From assembly GCA_001931875.2 (NCBI GenBank), contig MSJH02000086.1, positions 1 through 37,328 on the forward strand: a DNA stretch of 37,328 nucleotides, in the 5' to 3' direction. The first letter of the stretch is position 1, and each line of letters begins with the position of its first letter. Source of the stretch: Byssochlamys sp. IMV 00236. Taxonomy: Eukaryota; Ascomycota; Eurotiomycetes; Eurotiales; Thermoascaceae. Below the pieces are notes generated by a model. That model searched no databases and was not told the DNA's origin. It saw only the letters and a program-made list of their open reading frames with translations. Both the position numbers and the translations under genes were made by a program. Of this stretch, positions 1 to 10,975 are shown one piece after another.

Positions 1-6
1 ACAAGG

Positions 7-29
7 AAAAAAAAAAAAAAAAAAAAAAA
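7..29. repeat. poly-A tract
   Basis: An uninterrupted run of A lies at the left edge of the window, just upstream of the last exon of the site-2 protease gene. By position it falls inside the preceding intron or is cut by the window edge. Nothing else is visible in it. Confidence 0.9.
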
Positions 30-53
30 CGGAAAGGCTTAGGTTTATACTAG

Positions 54-303
54 ATATATTTCCTCATTCACCATTGCTTTGGCACTTTTGAATATACTTC
101 CTGCCTTCAAGTTGGATGGTGAATTCGCGCTGGAACAACTACTTATATTCTTTATGCAACCTACAGATGCTAGTCTGGTCACAACAACACGAACGTACCG
201 GGCGACAAAACAAGTACAAGACTCTATTGTGAAGATTACATCTATTGTTGTTGGTTTTGTCATCGTCGGAAGCCTTGTTATGGGACTGCTATCCGTTGTA
301 TAA
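54..303 (+). CDS. Site-2 protease (S2P/MBTPS2-type intramembrane metalloprotease), last exon only
   Basis: Only the 3' end of this gene is in the window. Reading starts after a probable acceptor (ctag, 50-53) and runs about 83 residues to TAA at 301-303. The diagnostic stretch is ISSFTIALALLNILPAFKLDG: an N-x-x-P segment followed by LDG, whose Asp is the second zinc ligand of the M50 family. In S2P this motif sits in a membrane helix near the C-terminus, followed by a further helix, as here (VVGFVIVGSLVMGLL just before the stop). Family members cut membrane-tethered transcription factors such as SREBP in the Golgi. The HExxH half of the active site must lie upstream of the window. The alternative, another M50 peptidase, is less likely because of the close fit around NxxPxxxLDG. 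The exon start is inferred. Confidence 0.82.
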
Positions 304-1499
304 GTTTGTCAGAATGAATACATATAGAATAAGCTTTTGATGAGTATATTCCCCTAATACGATTTACTACGCTTTTATAAATATAAATGTAAGCTATTGA
401 ATATCTCTAATCATACGTCACCTTCTTTTTCCTACAAGTAACCTCTCTATTTTTGAACTAAATTTATAAATGATCTATACTAAGAGGGGGAATATTCAAG
501 CTTTGATTGAGTTAAAAAAGTAGAAAAGTTTTGGTTTTCAAAAGGCACACTAGAATAAGATGTTCTTGTCTTAGTGATGTACCTGTGTCAAAATTAGTAA
601 CGGTAACAGCAACCTTAAAATCGAAACACTTTCCATTAAATGAAGAAAATAATGCGTGAAATTATGACTTTGATGGTTAAAGAAGAACTCATTGATCCAT
701 AAGAGCAACTTTACATTCAAAGTAAGCCGTAAGTCAAAGAATACAATTGTGTCTCCGACATAATCTGAGTTTAAACAGACGCAAAGGGTATCTCCAATAC
801 CTTATCAATCTCTTTAAAAATTACAAATATGTTGTTTATTGAGAGCAAAGGTTGTATAAATAAATGACTCTTTTAAGAGCTTCTTAGAATATCCAAGGAG
901 TATGATTACTGAGTTGGGCATGCTTAATCAGCCTGTACAGCAGTAGTTACTACATCACACCTTGTAAAGAAATGAAATGATTAGCTGACCTCATTTACAG
1001 CAAAGATGTTTTTTCTAAAAAGTATATCTTTTTCTCTATTTGGTTAATTCGGTTGCTATTTTTTTCCAAAAAGTTGGCAGAAAAGCATTAGGTTATTCTA
1101 CGCTAAATGCTTAAAATGAAATGAAATCTACTGGCTCTATTCCTTATTAAAGAATAATACAATCTATTCTCTCTCTCTTTCTCTATCAGTAACCACTTTA
1201 TTTATTACGTCAAATAAAAATGGTTATGACATGACACACATATGTATTAACATGTTAATCCTTGCCAACAAACATGAATATTATAATGTTAATGTCATTA
1301 TAAATAACATAGACGTGATATAACTCTGTGTGTATAATGTAAATCTGTATGCATACTTTTTCATTTCCCTTTAAACTTAATCCATATTTGGTAACTCAGA
1401 CGACATACACAATGTCATTATGCAAAAAACAAACCCTATTTAAATTCAACCTTTTTGTTTTTTCTTTTCCTTTTTTTTTTCGTTTATTCTAGATTTAAC
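304..1499. other. Intergenic spacer between site-2 protease and PKA regulatory subunit
   Basis: About 1.2 kb of AT-rich DNA without a convincing open frame on either strand. It holds a CT-rich microsatellite (about 1166-1187). Just before the next gene there is a long pyrimidine tract ending in ctag at 1489-1492, which looks like a 3' splice site. The PKA regulatory gene may therefore have a 5'-UTR intron whose first exon lies here; I cannot place that exon. Confidence 0.6.
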
Positions 1500-2791
1500 A
1501 TGCAAAGAGATAAACGATTCAGTTACCAAGAATACAATTCATTGAAAGCTGAATTAGATAAACAAGTGAATGAACATCAACCAGACGATCTACTTCAATT
1601 TTGTACAACATTTTTCCTAAAGCAATTAGAAAAAGAACGCGCTGCAGATCGACATCATCCACTTGGTATAATAATAACAATGATAACAATGATAACATAC
1701 TTAAACTTTAAATAGTGACTGGACATGAGCCATCCGGAGAGATTCATCCATTGGCTATTCAGAGTGAATCAATGCATGAAGATGATGAGGATTTTGAGGA
1801 CGAAGAAGAAGATGAAGAAGATGAAGAACGAGATACTGTACCGGATGATATGCCTAACCTTGCACCTCCGACCAACCGCGGCCGTCGTACATCTGTCAGT
1901 GCTGAATCCATGCAGCCCACTTTCCGCACAGAAAAGATTGTGATTCCAAAGAGCGACGACCAACGAGCCAAGATTCGTACTGCTATCAGTACCAATTTCT
2001 TGTTTAAGCATTTGGATGATGAGCAATACCAAGATGTTGTGAACGCTATGACCGAGAAAAAAGTCAAGCAAGGTGAGCATGTGATCGAACAAGGTGCTGT
2101 AGGTGATTACTTTTATATCGTCGAGTCGGGTCAATTAGATTGTTTCATTGACGGAAAAAAAGTGACGTCTTATGGCCCCAGTGGATCATTTGGCGAATTG
2201 GCCTTGATGTATAATGCTCCTCGTGCTGCCTCGATCATTGCAGTGACCGACTGTGTGCTCTATGCTCTCGATAGAATCACATTTCGCTCTATTCTGATGG
2301 AAAATACAAGTCGAAAGCGAACCATGTATGAGCGGTTCTTGTCGGAGGTTCCAATTTTCAAATCCCTGGAAGTTTACGAAAGACATAAAATCGCAGATGC
2401 TCTAGAATCTGTCACTTTTGAGGATAAAGAAGTGGTCATCAAGGAAGGTGATGTTGGTGAAGACTTCTACTTGATTGAGAGCGGAGAGGCTATATTCTAT
2501 AAGACTATGCCTGATGGATCACAGAAACAAGTCATGGTGGGTAAAAAGGGAGATTATTTTGGTGGTAAGTGCCGTGCTTTTTTTGTGAGTATGTATTTTT
2601 GTAACTGAATTGAAACAGAATTGGCGTTATTGAATGATAAACCAAGAGCTGCCTCGGTTATTGCTAATGGCCGCCTTCGTTGTGCAACACTTGGTAAGAA
2701 GGCATTTACAAGGCTATTAGGACCAGTGATGGAAATCCTGAAGCGAAACTCAGAAAATTATCACGCTGTACTGCAGCAGGTCGGCCATTAA
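1500..2791 (+). CDS. cAMP-dependent protein kinase regulatory subunit
   Basis: Join 1500-1665, 1716-2564, 2619-2791, giving 395 residues. It binds and inhibits the PKA catalytic subunit until cAMP binds. Domains in order: an N-terminal dimerization/docking helix pair (about 5-50, with QPDDLLQFC); a very acidic linker (about 76-95, nearly all D/E); an inhibitor site RRTS at about 112-115, whose phosphorylatable Ser gives a substrate-like (type II) sequence; and two cyclic-nucleotide-binding domains. The phosphate-binding cassettes read [15 protein letters not shown] and [15 protein letters not shown], both with the Glu and Arg needed for cAMP. The second cassette is split by intron 2, which supports that splice. 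The start is the first ATG after the pyrimidine tract and begins just ahead of the docking domain. A polyadenylation-like AATAAA follows near 2842. Intron 1 (50 bases) contains a tandem 9-base repeat. Confidence 0.95.
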
Positions 2792-2941
2792 AAAGCATAG
2801 TTCTCATACAGTCATACATTTATCATCCCTTCTACTACTTTGAATAAAAAAAATATAATCTTATATTTGAGCATTGAACAAGTCAAGAAAATATGATAAT
2901 AAAATTAAATTTTTTATTTCAAAGCATTTGAAATATAACGT

Positions 2942-3172
2942 CTAGCTGATTTCAGCATTTTGCTTGATATCGTTTTTGTTTACGTTCTTTGACAAGATAC
3001 CTCCACCAAGAAGGCCAGAGGCTATACCATTGTTTCCACCGCCATTGCCAGCACCACCAGCAACTTGATTGATTTCCTTGTTTCCTCCAGAATGAGCCTT
3101 ACGATGTTTTCTAGGAACAGCAGAGACAGTAGCGATCAAGGCAGCAACAGCGAGAATAGGGAAGAGCTTCAT
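2942..3172 (-). CDS. Small secreted glycine-rich protein, function unknown
   Basis: A single-exon frame of 76 residues. It opens with a clear signal peptide: Lys after Met, a hydrophobic core (LFPILAVAALIATV), then SA-V as a likely cleavage site near residue 18. The mature part starts with a basic cluster (PRKHRKAHS) that contains dibasic RK, a possible Kex2-type site. A Gly/Asn-rich middle (about 40-60) follows, then a polar tail. There are no cysteines, so it is not a disulfide-stabilised effector or defensin. A TATA-like box lies about 55 bases before the ATG. The gene is convergent with the PKA regulatory subunit, with 150 bases between the stops. I do not recognise the family. It could be a cell-wall or peptide-precursor protein. 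Confidence 0.72.
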   Translation of the reverse strand: MKLFPILAVAALIATVSAVPRKHRKAHSGGNKEINQVAGGAGNGGGNNGIASGLLGGGILSKNVNKNDIKQNAEIS

Positions 3173-3201
3173 TTTTTAAGTGTAATTTGATAATATTTTG
3201 A

Positions 3202-3232
3202 AATTGACCTTAATTGACCTGCCATTTTATAT
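3202..3232 (-). promoter_or_regulatory. Promoter of the small secreted protein: TATA box and twin 9-base repeat
   Basis: On the minus strand ATATAAAA (3225-3232) is followed by two direct copies of AGGTCAATT spaced 10 bases apart (3202-3220), all within about 60 bases of the ATG. A TATA box at this distance fits a core promoter. The paired repeat could be a factor site; that part is inference. Confidence 0.5.
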
Positions 3233-3367
3233 GTTTTCAAATAAAGTTGAGCAGTGCTGTAAAAATAAAAACTTTAAGGAGCTTTTTCTTCAGAGAGGGG
3301 CAAACTCGAGTTTGTGTTTATGCATATAAAAACAAGGAGAGGTCGATAGCCCAGCAGTCTGGTTATC

Positions 3368-3396
3368 GTGTGTGTGTGTGTATGTGTGTGTATATG
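3368..3396. repeat. GT-rich microsatellite
   Basis: An alternating GT tract with occasional A substitutions, ending in tatatg. It is a simple repeat with no coding sense. Confidence 0.85.
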
Positions 3397-5784
3397 TTCT
3401 CATGAAAGCTTATATTGATTGGATATAGAGATTGAATAACCGCTTCGTGTTTAATACAACCTACAGATTCGTTGTAGGATGCAGCTTACTCCTTAAACTT
3501 TCTATATTCTACAGAGTTTGTTTCTATTTAAGGTTTTAAAAAAGGAGAAGTATCGTTTTGGTGTTACAATAACAGTTGCCTATACATCTGTAATAAGTCG
3601 CTGAGCTTTTCAATATCATCTTTTTTGAATTACAAGCAATAAGATAGCTTGAAGCTTCTTATCGAAAGGGACTGTGCAAAAAGATGATGGAAGCCCTGAA
3701 TAAATTTCCTGCATGTTTTAATTGCATAAAGGAAGGATGCATGCCGAGTTGACGACAGATCCCATATTTAGCATATAAATAAACTCATGTGGTTAATACG
3801 GACCTCCTTAACAACTATAATCGTGGAGAAATTCATTTCCGAAGAGTGCGTTCCATTAAACGTTTACTAGGCATTCTGCAACAAGAAGCGATGTTAAAGA
3901 AAAAGTGTGTTGATTTTGACTTGGTTCAAAATGATTAGTAATCCTATGTTTATTGATGCTCTTTGGTTGTGAGCCACTATCCGTAGTTACACGCCATCAA
4001 CGTAAGTTTTCATGACATTTCTCGGTACTATTTCTTTAAATAGAAGTTATGGATGTCGATACGATATTGTAATGATCAATGTGAGGAATATTTTCTATAG
4101 CTTGTATAGGTTAAGTTTACTTTTCTATTTATAGTATTTACACTTCATCGTTTCCTTTTTTCCACACATTAAAAGCCCTTTGTTTATTATCGTCGTCTGT
4201 TTTATTTATATAAACACAAGTATTAAAGGGCTGAGAGAAGAGCTATTAAATGAGGAATGTAGGTTATAATGCGTGTTGAGGGTGATTAAATTGTCATATC
4301 AATTATAATTGAAATAAAAGGATGATCAGTGCTCAAACACAACAAAGACAGGACTCGAAATGATGGCGAATATAAAAAGGCATCTTTGGGCCTTGAGTCC
4401 GGTATATTAAGGGGGGAAGTTTACAAGGCTTCAGCAGGTAATGCGATGGATTGATTAATTCTTTAGCGGTTTTTGGTTTATTCTGAAAATATTAAGGTCA
4501 TAATAAAGGCACTTAGGGAAAACCCAGTTGTGCGATCATTCTCATCAGTGGCATAATAGTTGAAGTGCTTTTTACTTCGAAAAATTATGGTATCAGAAGG
4601 AAGCAAATGCTATAGCTGGATTATTTCATACAAATAAAAAGGTTAATTGATAGCATCAAGTGCCTGCTTTGGTTACTATCAATGATTACTAGGTTTAGAC
4701 TACACATAGTCTAATTGATGTATCTCGTATAACATCAAGATTTACTATATACAGGGCAACAATTCTCGATCTAGCCCACGCATTCGCTGTATCAGCTTTG
4801 AAGCAAAAAGAGAGAGAGAAAAAGAGATGGTATGCCTTTTTTTATATATTGTCCGTAAATAAATGTGATAAAGGCAACAGGCAAGCTTGAAGTAGAAAGT
4901 GCTCAAAACTCAGGTAATAGGTAATATAGGTTTTTCTTTGTCAAGGCTAAGTTTTTGAAATTTCCATGTAAGGATAACGAGTTCACACGTCTTTTCTAAT
5001 CACTTTTTTGTTGGATCATCAGCATAGACTTATGTGAGCGCTTTGACAGTTCCATTGATAAAAAATAAACAGTTGTATACTTAGATGAGCCTTATCCTCT
5101 TTATTTTGAATACAAGCGTTCCTCTCGAAAAGCGTGAATGATCAATGCTAGTTTCGATGACGACTGCTGCAGCACCTTAGTTCTGATTAAAATCTAAATA
5201 AATCAGCAAGTTACAAGATAAACATTCAGTAAAAATGCCTATTTAGGTTACTACTTTCTCCCCTTTTTTTTGATCTTTGCTGCGGCCTATTAGATCATGC
5301 AGATTTACAGAAATTCTGAATCCCGTCAGTATTAGATCTGTTACTAGCCAATGCACTCGGCGTATGTCACCGCGCACCATTAGAGTTTCCCGAAACATCA
5401 CAGTATACGATTTCCTTAGTTAATAGCGAATGATTGGTTAAATAAAGAGTAATGTACCCAATGAGCTGTTCTTTTTTTTTCTTGATCTGAGTAGTGCGAT
5501 AAATAGGCTGTCTTTTTTGATCTGCAACTATAAGTGCTATATTAACCGGTGATAGTTTGCTGATTGGTGCAATGCTTATTCTCTCTATCTCTCTCTTTAT
5601 TCGGCTTACTCCGAGACTGATCAAATGAATTAAACTATCAATTTATCCATAAGAAATTTCGAGAAACTTAATCTTGACAAAAATGGATGATGAAACTCGA
5701 CAATTCTATGTAACATTAAAGAGGAGAAAAAGAATATCCATGGTTGAAAGTATGACCAAGATCAAGATTATTAAGCAATAATTC

Positions 5785-5799
5785 ATTGGCTTCCATTGG
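5785..5799. promoter_or_regulatory. Two inverted CCAAT boxes 10 bases apart
   Basis: ATTGG occurs at 5785-5789 and 5795-5799, exactly one helical turn apart and about 330 bases before the ABC transporter ATG. CCAAT boxes are targets of the HAP/NF-Y complex. The spacing is suggestive, but function is inference. Confidence 0.35.
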
Positions 5800-6128
5800 T
5801 GTATTTCAACTTGCCCCTTTTCATTTTCTACAAAAACACGGTTAAATCATGATACACAAGACGTCAAAGGTTCTATGTTAATACGTTCATCGTTTATGTC
5901 ATGTCTTACCAACATAATACGTAACAAATTACCGCAGCAGGCACTTTCATTGAACCCAGAACCCAGATTGTTTCGGTAATTCAACCATATATAATTTCTA
6001 GATCAAAAATTATTTTCTGGCTTCTTTTTTTTTTTGTCATATAATTTTTATTTTCTTGACAATCGAAATTTCTGTATTATTATTATTATTTTAGGAACTT
6101 ATTTGTTCCTTGACTATATACATAAACA

Positions 6129-9100
6129 ATGCAGAATTCAATTGAGCAAGAAAACATAAAATCATCCAATCATCCGACACAGTCTGATCCTTGTTCTCCA
6201 TCCATTACAACTACTACCATTGGTAGTGAAAGACATTACGGTTATCTCGACACATATGGTGAATCAAATGAAGTTCAAGTAGATGTAGCAGGTTAGAATA
6301 CAATAAACAAAAAATTTTAGCATATAAACATTTATCTGACACATGAATAGAGGCAAAAAATGAGTATCATGAATTGCGTTTAGAGCTCAGCCGTAAAAGC
6401 CACCGAACATCCGCATCAAAAGCTGAAGAAGGAAAGGCAGCTGAAGAAGATTTCGATCTGGATGAGTTCTTGCGCGGTATGCACTCTGAAGAGCAAAAGC
6501 ATGGTCACAAGCGTAAAAATCTTGGTGTTTCATGGAAGAATCTTCATGTGGAGGTAAATCTTGTATTTTAAACATAAAGACTAGCGACTCATTTCATTTT
6601 ATTATAGGGCTTGGGCGCGGATGCATACACAATTCCTACTGTTATGAGCTATATCACGTCAGCATTCACATTTTGGAAGGCATTTCTACCAAAAAAAAAC
6701 TGTAGCACAAGGGTAATCCTGAAAGATTTGACAGGGTGTTGCAGGGACGGAGAAATGCTGCTTGTTTTGGGTCGTCCCGGTGCCGGCTGTACTACCTTCC
6801 TAAAAGTGATTGCAAACATGCGAGATGCATACACTTATATCGGCGGAGACGTTAGTTACGGCGGAATTGCCCCCGATGTATTTGCAAAGAGATATAGAGG
6901 ACAAGTGTGCTATAACGAGGAAGAAGATCAACATTATCCCACACTGACAACCAAGCAAACCTTAGAATTCGCATTAAAAACCAAAACACCCGGAAAGAGA
7001 ATTCCTGGTGAATCAAAGCATGAGTTTGTAGACCGGATTCTTTATTTGCTCGGCAGCATGTTAGGACTTACAAAGCAGATGAATACGATGGTCGGTAATG
7101 CATTTGTACGTGGTCTATCAGGAGGCGAACGTAAACGTCTGTCAATTGCTGAACAAATAACAACTCGAAGTACTATCAACTGCTGGGATTGTTCTACAAG
7201 AGGACTGGACGCAGCTTCAGCTTTGGACTATGTCAAATCATTGAGAATTATGACAGATATATTCAAAACAACAACGATTGCAACACTTTATCAAGCATCC
7301 AACAGCATCTTTAACGTCTTTGATAAATTGCTTTTGCTGGACGAAGGCTATGTTATGTACTATGGCCCAATCAGTCAAGCAAAACAGTATTTTGAAGACA
7401 TGGGATTCTATTGTGCTCCAAGAAAATCTACCCCTGATTTCCTCACAGGTTTATGTAACCCCCTCGAACGTCAGTACAAGCCTGGATACGAAAACATTGC
7501 GCCATCTCATGCATCTGAATTTCAAGAAAGATACTATGAATCAGATATATATAAACACATGCTGCAAGATCTGGAAAGATACGAAGAAGAAGTTCGTCAG
7601 TCCGAAAAGGCTAGGGAATTTGAAGATGCCGTCCGCGAGGAACACCAAAAGCGTGCATCAAAACGATACCCATATATTGCATCCTTTTATCAACAAGTTA
7701 AGGCTCTTACCGTCCGTCAACATCGCCTGTTGATCAAAGATAAAGAGGCACTCATTTCTAGATACGGCACCATTTTCATTCAAAGCTTCATCACTTCCTC
7801 GTGCTTCTACCTCCTTCCGCTTTCTGGCACTGGTGCTTTTGCACGAGGTGGTGCCATTTTCTTCTTGGTCATATACAACACCTTCATGTCACAGTCTGAG
7901 CTTGTTCGCTTCTTAATGGGCAGACCAATCCTCGAAAAGCATAAACAATACGCATTATATAGACCTTCCGCCTTTTATATTTCACAAGTCATTATGGACC
8001 TCCCATACAATTTTACTCAAGGTAAGTTTATCACTTATAATGGCGTGACAATGATAACTGATGCATCTCTTTTTTTCTAGTCTTTATATATGTAATCATT
8101 TCTTACTTTATGATGGGTCTCAACTTAACTGTCGGAAAATTCTTTACTTGTTTTGTCACTCTCTTTTTCTTGAGTATGTGTATGAATGGATTCTTCCGTT
8201 TCTTTGGATCTATCACTTCAAGTTTCTTTTTGGCTACTCAAGTGACTGGTGTTGTGTTGATTGCCTTTACATCTTATACTGGTTATACAATTCCTTATAA
8301 CAAGATGCATCCTTGGCTGTTTTGGATTTATTATATTAACCCAATCACATATACTTACAAGGCACTCATCTCCAACGAAATGTCTGGTCAAATATATACC
8401 TGTGAAGGGCTTGGTAATGCTGTTCCTTATGGACCTGGTTACGATGACTGGAACTATAAGGTGTGTACGATGCAAGGCGGTGTCCCAGGACAACCCTTTG
8501 TTCGAGGTGATGATTACCTCAATCAAGCATTATCTTATGACCCAAGACAGATCTGGGCTCCTGATTTTATTGTTGTTGTAGCCTTCTTTCTTCTGTTTAC
8601 ATTTATGACAGCCGCTTCCATGGAATGGATTAAATTGAAAAGATCTGCTTCTTTGACCAAACTCTACCTGCCCGGAAAGGCGCCTAAACCACGTACGCCT
8701 GAAGAGGAAGACGAACGTCGTAGGAAGCAACACGAGGTCACTGAAAATATGGAAAGCATCTCTACTGGTACCACCTTTTGTTGGCAACACATCAATTATA
8801 CTGTGCCTATCAAGGGAGGAAAAATTCAATTGTTGAACGATGTTAGCGGCATTGTCAAACCTGGCCATCTGACTGCGCTTATGGGCTCTAGTGGTGCAGG
8901 TAAAACTACCCTGCTTGACGTTTTGGCTCGTCGCAAGACAATTGGTGTCGTCGAAGGAAATGTTTATTTGAACGGTGAAGCATTGATGAACGATTTCGAA
9001 CGAATCACTGGATACTGTGAACAAATGGATATACATCAGCCGATGGTAACCGTGCGTGAAGCTCTTTACTTTTCTGCTAAACTGAGACAACCCGCAGATG

Positions 9101-10665
9101 TTCCTCTTGAAGAAAAGAAACGCTATGTCGAACAAATCATTCAGTTATTGGAAATGGATGACATTGCTGATGCACAGATTGGTGAAGTAGAAAGCGGCTA
9201 CGGTATCTCCGTTGAAGAACGTAAGCGTTTGACTATTGCAATGGAGCTCGTGGGAAAGCCTCAACTGTTATTTTTGGATGAACCTACATCTGGTCTTGAT
9301 GCACAGAGTTCTTACAACATCATTCGCTTCATCAGAAAGCTGGCTGATGCTGGTTGGCCAGTCCTTTGTACTATCCATCAACCTTCTTCCATCCTGTTTG
9401 AACACTTTGATCACTTGCTGCTACTAGTACGCGGTGGCCGAACAGCCTACTATGGTGAAATTGGTAAAGATGCACGTACGATGATTGATTACTTTGAATC
9501 AAACGGTGGCCCCATATGCTCCCCTGATGCTAACCCAGCCGAGTACATTCTTGAAGTTGTCGGTGCTGGAACAGCAGGAAAGGTTACCCAGGACTGGGCC
9601 GAGATCTGGCGAAAATCCCCTCAAGCAAAGGCACTTGATGAAGAGCTTGATGAAATCGATAGAAATGCTATCAAGAACCCTACACGCAAGGCTCAAACCT
9701 ATTCCGTATCTTTCCTCACTCAATTCCGACTTGTCTTTGGCCGTATGTCGCTTGCTTACTGGCGATCACCCGATTATAACATTGGTCGATTTATCAATAT
9801 TGCCTTTACTTCTCTTCTTACTGGCTTTACATTTTGGAAACTCAAGGATTCTTCTTCAGACATGATGAACAAGATGTTTGCATTCTTTGCTACTTTTATC
9901 ATGGCATTTACCATGGTCATTTTGGCTCAACCCAAGTTTATGACCGAAAGAACGTTCTTTAGAAAAGAATACGCTTCACGTTACTATAGCTGGGTAGCTT
10001 GGGGTCTATCAGCCATTTTGGTAGAAATACCATACGTCATCTTCTTTGCAGCCATCTTTATGTTTGGCTTCTACTGGACTGTTGGCATGACGAACACTCC
10101 TGAAGCCTGTGGTTACTTTTATATTACCTATGTCGTCATGATCTCTTGGGCTGTTACCCTCGGCTTTGTGATTGCAGCTATAGCCGAACTCCCAACGATG
10201 GCCGCTGTACTGAACCCTCTTGCTCTTACCATTCTTATCTTGTTCTGTGGTATGCTTCAATTCCCAAAGGACTTGCCCAAGTTCTGGAGTTCCTGGATGT
10301 ACTGGATTGATCCGTTCCACTATTATGTGGAAGGCTTAATGGTAAATGAACTTGAAAACTTTGTTGTGAAATGCAGTGATGAAGATCTCCTCCGCTTCTC
10401 TCCGCCACCTGGACAAACTTGTGGAGAATATACAAGGAACTTTTTCTCTTCTGGTGCTCCTGGGTATATTGCTAATCCTAACGCTACTCAGCCTGAACAG
10501 TGTGGATACTGTACTTATAAGTCAGGTGTTGAGTTTTATGAGATGAACATGGGATGGAGTGCAGCCCATAAGTGGAGAAACTTGGGTATCCTGTTTGCCT
10601 TCTTTTTCTTCAACATTTTCTTGTTCTTGATTCTTGTATATTTCAAAAGAAAAGCAAGACGATAA
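6129..10665 (+). CDS. Full-length PDR-type ABC transporter (ABCG family, pleiotropic drug resistance)
   Basis: Join 6129-6291, 6351-6553, 6608-8021, 8081-10665, giving 1454 residues, the usual PDR length. The order is reversed (NBD-TMD)x2. NBD1 has a Walker A GRPGAGCTT (about 177-185) with Cys in place of the usual Lys, a good signature LSGGERKR (about 292), and a degenerate Walker B region WDCSTRGLD. NBD2 has a standard Walker A GSSGAGKTT (about 861), a weak signature ISVEERKR, and LLFLDEPTSGLD. This split of good and bad half-sites is the hallmark of fungal PDR pumps, with one catalytic ATP site. FDLDEFLRG and KNLGVSWKNLHVEGLG before NBD1 are also PDR-specific. It should sit in the plasma membrane and export lipids or xenobiotics; the substrate cannot be told. 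Intron 3 interrupts the first membrane domain. Confidence 0.96.
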
Positions 10666-10975
10666 AAGCATACTTCATATATCACAATTCATGTATCATT
10701 AATGTAACAACATATTTTAATAAAATGAATAATACTTTAATAGAACAAATGATTATCTTCTGAAGAAGGATCTGAAATACCTAATCCAGCCTTGACAATC
10801 CTCCATCTTGGACCCTTTGTCATTTCTTAATAAGCTTCCTATGAGTTCTTTTGATTTCGTCTGTGCAGCCTTTATCATTGCGCTGTATTAAATAAAATTC
10901 GTTATTGTGACTTATTATTTCTACGCTTTTATTCTCTCTCTTTTATCTCTTGTTCTAGTTTTATTATTCGGCACT
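10666..10975. other. Spacer between ABC transporter and exonuclease
   Basis: 310 bases holding the ABC transporter 3' end (AATAAA-like signals near 10720 and 10890) and a CT-rich stretch (10920-10955) just before the next ATG, as is common for promoters in this window. No gene is seen. Confidence 0.6.

Larger units (their letters stand above)
3233..6128. other. Long gene-poor spacer upstream of the ABC transporter
   Basis: About 2.9 kb with no frame that resembles a known protein. It contains a GT microsatellite (3368-3396), a stand-alone TATA-like TATAAAAAGG near 4370-4380, a 51-codon stop-free run at 3783-3938 with no ATG near its start, and an 85-codon minus-strand frame near 5367-5624 without family likeness. 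Much of it may be decayed DNA. The last few hundred bases are the ABC transporter promoter. Confidence 0.55.

Noticed and set aside
3330..3440. tRNA-like A-box string (tagcccagcagtctgg) that might mark a tRNA-derived SINE
   Set aside because: No matching D-stem partner, no good B-box within range, and it runs straight into a GT microsatellite.
3783..3938. A 51-codon stop-free plus-strand run with protein-like composition (NYNRGEIHFRRVRSIKRLL)
   Set aside because: It has no ATG near the start, no acceptor-like string before it and no family likeness; such runs occur by chance.
5367..5624. 85-codon minus-strand frame
   Set aside because: Composition is that of AT-rich spacer, with no motif, no splice context and no family resemblance.
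6129..10665. Lys-to-Cys in NBD1 Walker A and weak NBD2 signature of the ABC transporter as signs of decay
   Set aside because: Both are standard features of fungal PDR pumps, so the gene is intact.
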